DNA of 24,738 bases from Paraglomus occultum (Eukaryota; Glomeromycota; Glomeromycetes; Paraglomerales; Paraglomeraceae): contig CAJVPJ010000454.1 of assembly GCA_910592205.1 (NCBI GenBank), positions 1 through 24,738 on the forward strand, written 5' to 3'. Shown one piece after another: positions 18,854 to 24,738 of the stretch. The notes under the pieces were generated by a model. It was not told where the DNA came from and made no database searches. It worked only from the letters and a program-made list of their open reading frames with translations. Every line of letters begins with the position of its first letter. The first letter of the stretch is position 1. The translations under genes were made by a program, and so were the position numbers.

Positions 18854-21800
18854 TCATTCTGTACGAATTTTCTTACTCCTTGTCCCATTGCTTTTCAAAC
18901 TTCCTGCACTTCTCTTTTCAGCCAAACCCTGAGCTCTGAAGAAATCTTTTCTTCTCTCCTTTTCTTTTTCTCTTGTTATGCTTTCCTCTTTTGCCAACTT
19001 TTTTGCATGTTCAGCTCTTTTCTGTGCTTGTTTCTCTTTCTTCTTTCGGTTCTTTTCCTTCTTCAATGTCTGTATTTGCTGCATAAGTGTATATATCTGC
19101 TTCTCTTTTGGTTCTAAAATGACAGCTCGCTTTTGAAGGTAAGATTTCTTCGAACGAGCTTTTAAAAGTTTGGGTTTGGATGCAAAAGGTAGTTGTGATT
19201 GTAGTGATTTGGCAATGTGGAGAGGGTTGAAACGGCGAGTGGGTCGATCTATTGGCTACAGGGAAGAAAATAGTTGTGAGAATGATATCTTGATGGTGAC
19301 ATTAATTTATAATATGAATATTTGACTTACGCGATATGTCGAGTCAGGATTGTTTACTATTGGTACGCCAAGTTCTTTACGCACGCTACCAATCAATCGC
19401 ATCCCTTGCCAATCTGTCTTTGAAGACAGTAGTAGAGATGTCACGGGGTTGCAGTATTTCTTAGGTTTTACAGGATACCATGCACGAAGGAATACAATAT
19501 CTAACAACGTATGATAAAGTGAGTATCCTCAAGACGAATCGTACAACCAAAGCTTGCTATTTATAAACCTACCGCTCATTAATATCTTATCCTCAAAAGT
19601 TGCGCGGAAACATCCATCTGATCTCTGTTGCAAAATTAAGAACCGTTATCAGCACACAATAACGAAACCTTGTTAATAAAATTATATAATTTACCGGCAA
19701 AGGTTTCTTCACTTGTCCACGAATACCAGACACTGTTCGTATAGCAGCTCCCTCAAATTTAGCCACCTCTAAAGCTGAATTAAACATATCTTTTATGAAG
19801 GCTGTATTCTTGAATATCTTGTAAGGCGTGCCAGTTAATTTTAATTTCTTGACGATTTCAACCGAGTGGTTGATATCGAGAATAACCCCCGTTGCACTTA
19901 TGCGAAAAGTTGACTGGTTTTCCCCAGACACAGACTGCACCGCACAAAAACCCGTATTCGGCGGATGTATAGGACCGTAGAACGTTGCTGTGCAATGCAT
20001 ATGTTCCGGGGTGTATTTTAGCATCCTGTTCCGGGTTCCATCGCTTAGAGAATACACAGGCATTGTTTGGAATCGACGCCATCCAAGTGAGAATATGAGC
20101 GGGTCGTTTGTTTTTAAAATTTTTTTGTGCCAACGATGACGTTTTATTCGTACCTAATAGTGAGACAATAAAACTAGTTATATAAGATGATAATCATATG
20201 AATATCGGTTTTAACAATGACTCACTCGAATAAATCCAAGATTCTCTTCGTTAGACGACAAACCACCAACGATAATGGGATAGATCGGATCAAAATGCTT
20301 CACAAACTCACAGGGCATGTTCCTTAGCAAAATTCTAAGGTATGTACCCGGACAGTATCCTTCAACCATGGCACGAGTAATAGGATCATCATTTTCAAAT
20401 TCCGCGCGATTAAGTTCTAATTGTTTGGCTATTCCTTCCTTAACTTCATCATAGTAACTCATTGCGGGGGTATCTTCTTCTTTGTCATCGTACTCCGCAT
20501 CAAACTTTCTTTTTAATTCCTCTTTCTTGCGAGAAAGCTCTTCTTGATCAAGCTCTTCTTTTGTTCGTCCCGGTTCGGATGTGCCTTTTACGATTTCACC
20601 AGTTTCCAAATCCTCAAAGTCGCCATAAAGTTCTTCATCGTCTCCTTTATCTTCAAGTGAACCCGTTATAAATCTATTTCGTATAGCTTCAAGTGTCTAC
20701 TAGTAACGTAATCTTAAAATAAATACCAAAGAGTGCGCTCAAATTCACTTGTTACATGACAAATTACCTCTTCTTGGTCCCATTCTGCTAGCGAAGCTTT
20801 GTCAATACTAGACTTTACGGAATCCACCTGATTTAACGAGACAACTTCCTTTCTATCAGCTTTTTTGAGTGTAATTAAATCATCCTCATCTTCCTCTTCC
20901 TCGTCCATTTTTTCTAGCGAGTCCTTCTCATTAGAAGAATCGTATTCTCCGTTGGCTATGTCTTCTGGACTTTTGCCGCTGTCGTATATCAGCTGCATCA
21001 AGTTGACGCGTCTATTTGCATGAAACGTTTCTTTTGCCTTTTCTGCCAAATTAGACTTCCATTTTAAAGCGCTATTCATGTATCCATCATCAAATTCTTG
21101 CTCAGACATAATATCATCAAGGTCGCTATCGCTTTCAGCAAACGCTATTTCTTCGCCATCAACATCGTCTCCTGTAATAATGCTGACTTCGTGTTTGTCT
21201 AATGCCACTCTCCTTTTCCTTTTCTCTGGTTTATCATCATTTCTATAATCAATAGTGTCCTCTTCGTCGTCGTCGTCGCCATCATCATGATCATCATCAT
21301 CACCATCATTATCATCGTCATCATCACCATCATCATCATCATCATTGTCGCTATAATTGTCGTCCTCATCACCACCATCATCATCATTGTCGCTATAATT
21401 GTCGTCCTCATCGCCGTTGCCAACGTCTTCTTCGCTCAATAGTTCCATACTTGCAATGCCATCCTCGGCCTCACTCAATTCCTTATCCGTCTCATTTTTA
21501 TCACCTCCCGAAAAAACAACTTTTCGACGCCGTCGTCCTGACTCCTCTTCAACGGATTCTACCGATCCTGTGGGTAACAAAATAATTGTAAAGTATACTT
21601 CTAAGAATGAACAAATTCACTACTGCCAATTCTGACGCAATATATTAACCGCCAATCAATCCTTGAACTATTGCACAAACATCTTGCATAGTCAACAGGG
21701 CAGGCCCTAACCGGAACAAACTTTAACGTCTGGTAAGGAATAGGCACGCAGCAGCAGCATTATAAGACGTTTGTTTTGACAGTACGTACTATTGGCCTCT

Positions 21801-23513
21801 TCCTCTGTCAACAAGCTTATATTTAATAATAACGATGACATACCCTTGAATGATGTACTATGAAAATCACTATCTCCTTCCGATTCTGATCTGTTAGTCA
21901 AGTCAGCAGCTTTCAAAGGTTCAGACCTCGTGAAGACACGTAACTCACTGTCTTCAAGTCGAGATGCGAGTGTCTCTGGTGCGTCTTGCAGATTAATAAC
22001 CATTTTTTCCCCAGCGCCTTGTTCTATGCCTTCTTCAAAAAACGCGTGGTATGATTTAGGAAGACATTTTAGTATTACAAGTTCGTTTCTACATCCATCA
22101 AGCCATAGATGCGTACGTACCTTGATTAGCCTTGGTGAAATTTCCAGGAACGTTTATATAAACGGCATCTTTATCGTAAAGAATGCCTCCGACATCGGAC
22201 ATTGGAGCATATATGTATTTCTGCTTCTCACTTAGACTCCTGCGAACCTTATCAGGCAATGGACAAGGATCGGGCAGCGGTGATACATCACTCAAGTAAT
22301 AATCGCCTGCACCAGGTATATGCATTTTCATATTCGGTTTAAGATTAATTCCGTGTAAATAACCATACAATGTCACTGTACGATCACATAAGGGATTCTG
22401 TCTAACTTCTTCTGGATCAGTTAAATCCTCTACACGGTCAGCAACCAAATATGGATGTGCGTTTCTCCAAATCAAGGGACGAAATTTCATTACTGAAATA
22501 AAGCGCGACAAATTCAGTATTTCCATGTTCGGATATCGACCGTTGATTACACCTGACAAATAGAATAACTTTGCCCCTTGATATATTTCAGTCCAAAAGC
22601 GGTGTTTTAATCTTTTTTTGGTAGCTCGAAGTGTTTTCATTTTCTTAAACTTGTCGAGATGTGTGAGTACGCCCATGATTTTAGGAAACCCGTGGACTTG
22701 AAGTATATTGAGAAATTCAAAGGTTTCCTGATGAACAGTCAATTTTAAACATTGAACGAAATAGACAAATTACGAGGGTGGGAGAAAAAACCATTCTACT
22801 TACCATCTCAAATCCAAAACTAGCATCGATAAGTAGTAACACTACATCGGCTATTTTTGCTACATCAATCATACAGTTGAGATCGTTTGCGCATTCTATG
22901 AAAGTCAGCCGCCGTTTCTTGCCTGCAGATCGCGACAGAGCAAATACAGACGTTGGTTTATATCAACTGTGCAAGGAGCTCAGAGTGTTTGTGTTAAAAT
23001 AATACTCATGTTGGCAGCGAACGTAATCGTTACCACTGACAACTGTTATTGGTCCTTTGATAGTTGTGAGATTATGTTTAGTATAACGCTTCACGAGCGA
23101 TTTGATCAAAGTCGTCTTTCCAGTCTGAAATCATACGTTGACATCAGTAAGCTTCTGTAGATCAGAGCGATAAGCAGAATTGAGGTAAAATTACCTTTGG
23201 TGGTCCAACAACGGCTATAATTGCAGGCGGTGGTTCCAGCGGAGTTCTGTCGACTAAAGGAACATGAAGTCTCTTCTGCGTGAGTTCCACTTTCCTACGC
23301 GCAAGTTTTTCGGCTTTCCGACCAGATCGTGGAGCAAAAGCCTATGTTGGGAGACCATACAAAATTAACATGAAAGATTCGCTGCAAAGTTATGTTACAT
23401 AATAGTACCTTTGGGTTATGTTTTTCATCATTTTTGGTTTTCTTCTTGTCTTTCTTTTCTTTTTTTGACCCAGCCTGTCGTGGTCGATGCGCTTTCTTCT
23501 CTTTATCATCCAT
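18854..23513 (-). CDS. BMS1: Ribosome biogenesis GTPase BMS1
   Basis: BMS1 is the nucleolar GTPase of the SSU processome that, with Rcl1, drives 40S subunit assembly. Exons: 23513-23409, 23341-23195, 23124-23034, 22922-22804, 22727-22121, 22029-21844, 21567-20768, 20696-20226, 20153-19695, 19624-19573, 19500-19331, 19255-18854. They sum to 3609 nt, 1202 residues, close to yeast (about 1180) and human (1282). The basic N-terminus [15 protein letters not shown] is family-typical. The P-loop GPPKTGKTT (81-89) is split by intron 2; THLD at 176-179 is the G4-like motif. An AARP2CN-type region follows ([16 protein letters not shown]). Then come an acidic tract (about 471-523), [12 protein letters not shown], and the conserved C-terminal domain with [66 protein letters not shown] and [20 protein letters not shown]. 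The Lys/Glu-rich coiled-coil tail is also typical. Intron 6 (276 nt) is long and could hide an extra exon. Confidence 0.97.
21252..21415. repeat. GAT/GAC-type coding microsatellite with a 42-bp duplication in BMS1
   Basis: A run of catcat/cgtcgt trinucleotides within exon 7 encodes an almost uninterrupted Asp/Glu tract. The block containing attgtcgctataattgtcgt occurs twice, at 21344 and 21386, a 42-bp period that encodes [14 protein letters not shown] twice. The frame is kept throughout. Confidence 0.93.
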
Positions 23514-24225
23514 GATAATATCGCGCGATCTAATTGTGTCGGCGTTTTTCTTTTTTTTTTTTTTTGAGAAAAATTCTTGTATCACATGATCGAATTTAAA
23601 ATATAAAAGCGGGCTTTGGCGGTTTTCCGTGGTTGTCAATAAAGATCCTATAAAAACGAATTTTAACAGAACTAGTCCAAGAGATTTAAATGAGCTAACA
23701 TACGTACTTGCAAGATGAGTTGTTGAAGAATATTATTGATTTAAAAAAAATTTTTTATGTAAAATTTTTAAATTTTTGCAAATTATGCTTCATGGAAGAT
23801 GTGATTATTCTTCCAGTTTTTTATGTAAATCTAAAGAGTCAAAGATCTCAGTAAACAGATAAACTAGTGAGGAGTAATGACCATTTGAAGACAGACACCT
23901 TATGCCTCCAACCCATGACAGACAAAATTGCTTGCATGTCCAAGGGCATTGTTACTATGCTATTTTTACATAATGTATTATAAAAAGGGTTTACGGTATC
24001 TTGTTTACGCAATTCTTATGAACTACAAATGTGTAAGTTAATATAGGTGTAAACTAACAAATTGAAATCCATTTCACTCTCCAAACCAACTAAGTATTGT
24101 GAGTCTGACGTAGCTTCAAAGTCGCTCGAATAAGACATTTTTTCTACAAATAACAGTTTACAACGTTAAATGTATGGATATTGTAATGTTTATTAGCACC
24201 ATCGGCGGTTGATCGATAAAATATA
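23514..24225. other. BMS1 upstream region
   Basis: No gene is seen. In the BMS1 sense, a run of 15 A (23551-23565) lies 38 nt before the start codon, and AT-rich sequence (aaattttttatgtaaaattt near 23745-23765) lies farther out. It is presumably the 5' UTR and promoter of BMS1. Confidence 0.5.
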
Positions 24226-24738
24226 CAGTCAAGACTCGATATAGTCAAGTCGACGGGACGGGGGTTTTTCTTGACTATATCGAATCTTTACTATATCGAA
24301 TATTCTCGTTATAGTAAAGTTTATATATACGTGGCATAAATCTTTACTATATCGCGACTGGCCAGTCTTGTGGTAGCATAATAATAAATGGCTCAAACGT
24401 TATTTTGACTGAAAGATTCAATTGTGCTGAACGAATGTTCTGATACTAAGTCATTAACGGAGAAAATGTCATACCGTTCAATTATTAGTAACTTCTTGAT
24501 TTGATCAAAGTTTCATAATTTATTAAAGCCATTTCAAAAACGAAAAAAAAAAACACACGTAAAATTGACTATAGCACCTATTATTAATGTTTGCGAACAA
24601 ACATATCCAACACGCTTTGTTTTCTCGAAGCAAATTCTTTAGAAACAAGTTCTTTTATATAATATCGTTTTTTAAAATTTGTCAACCATCCTTTGGAGGC
24701 GTTAAAATCTTTTATATCGAGAGCTTTTGCAAGTTTTT
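24226..24738 (-). mobile_element. 3' end of a pogo/Tigger-like transposon (truncated by the window)
   Basis: It begins after a TA (24224-24225) with cagtcaagactcgatatagt and the subterminal block tcgacgggac, followed by repeated tatatcgaa/ttactatat motifs. On the minus strand a frame enters from the window edge and ends at TAA 24584-24586. Its 50 visible residues include KLAKALDIKDFNASKGWLTN then FKKRYYI, the second helix-turn-helix (Tc5/CENP-B type, F.AS.GWL..F.KR). The frame then stops at LDMFVRKH, and only about 350 bp remain to the terminus, too little for a DDE domain. So it is probably an internally deleted or decayed copy; the 5' end lies outside the window. Confidence 0.82.

Noticed and set aside
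18481-18888. 135-codon open frame on minus overlapping the BMS1 end
   Set aside because: It runs in another frame across the BMS1 stop codon, which is well supported by the family C-terminus, and has no similarity of its own.
20462-20671. Plus-strand frames opposite BMS1 and the PX gene
   Set aside because: Antisense shadows of well-supported exons.
21199-21423. A Met/Thr-rich open frame on the minus strand
   Set aside because: A shifted-frame reading of the GAT-type repeat in BMS1 exon 7.
1-24738. CRISPR array, bacterial operon or phage features
   Set aside because: The window is eukaryotic throughout: spliced genes, a tRNA with a pol III terminator, and DNA transposons of eukaryotic type. 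No spaced direct repeats of CRISPR form are present.

Overview
The window comes from an AT-rich, intron-dense eukaryotic genome, most likely a fungus. The strongest evidence is a gene with the PXB / PX / DUF3818-type layout typical of fungal PX proteins (YPR097W/Lec1-like). Introns are short (about 60-160 nt), GT..AG, often with CTAAC or TACTAAT branch-point-like motifs. Together with decayed Tc1/mariner and pogo/Tigger DNA transposons this suggests an early-diverging filamentous fungus (Mucoromycota-like), but the lineage cannot be fixed from sequence alone.

Layout, left to right. 152-1040 (+): mitochondrial ribosomal protein uS15m, three exons. 1868-1939 (+): intact tRNA-Asp(GTC). 2324-4153 (-): PEX3, seven exons. 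4563-5371 (-): a three-exon gene for a 224-residue protein I do not recognise. 5735-8383 is a transposon graveyard: a decayed Tc1-like transposase, a five-unit 39-bp minisatellite, a pogo/Tigger-type MITE with TA duplication sitting inside an exon of a broken gene, and a second MITE with long inverted repeats. 8514-11794 (-): the PX-domain protein, 11 exons, 814 residues. 11795-13571: no gene seen. 13572-15265 (-): a decayed, intron-retaining telomerase reverse transcriptase (TERT)-like locus. 15775-16287: a large near-perfect palindrome. 16466-16786 (-): a possible 54-residue His/Cys-rich tail-anchored protein. 16787-18853: no confident gene. 18854-23513 (-): BMS1, the ribosome-biogenesis GTPase, 12 exons, 1202 residues. 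24226 to the end: the 3' end of a pogo/Tigger-like element encoding a CENP-B-type helix-turn-helix.

The intact genes are housekeeping functions (mitochondrial translation, peroxisome biogenesis, membrane/lipid handling, 40S assembly) with no evident shared pathway. For all intact multi-exon models the summed exon lengths are exact multiples of three, which supports the hand-placed splice sites. The most unusual content is the TERT-like relic, the adjacent palindrome, the MITE caught inside an exon, and the uncharacterised 224-residue and 54-residue proteins.
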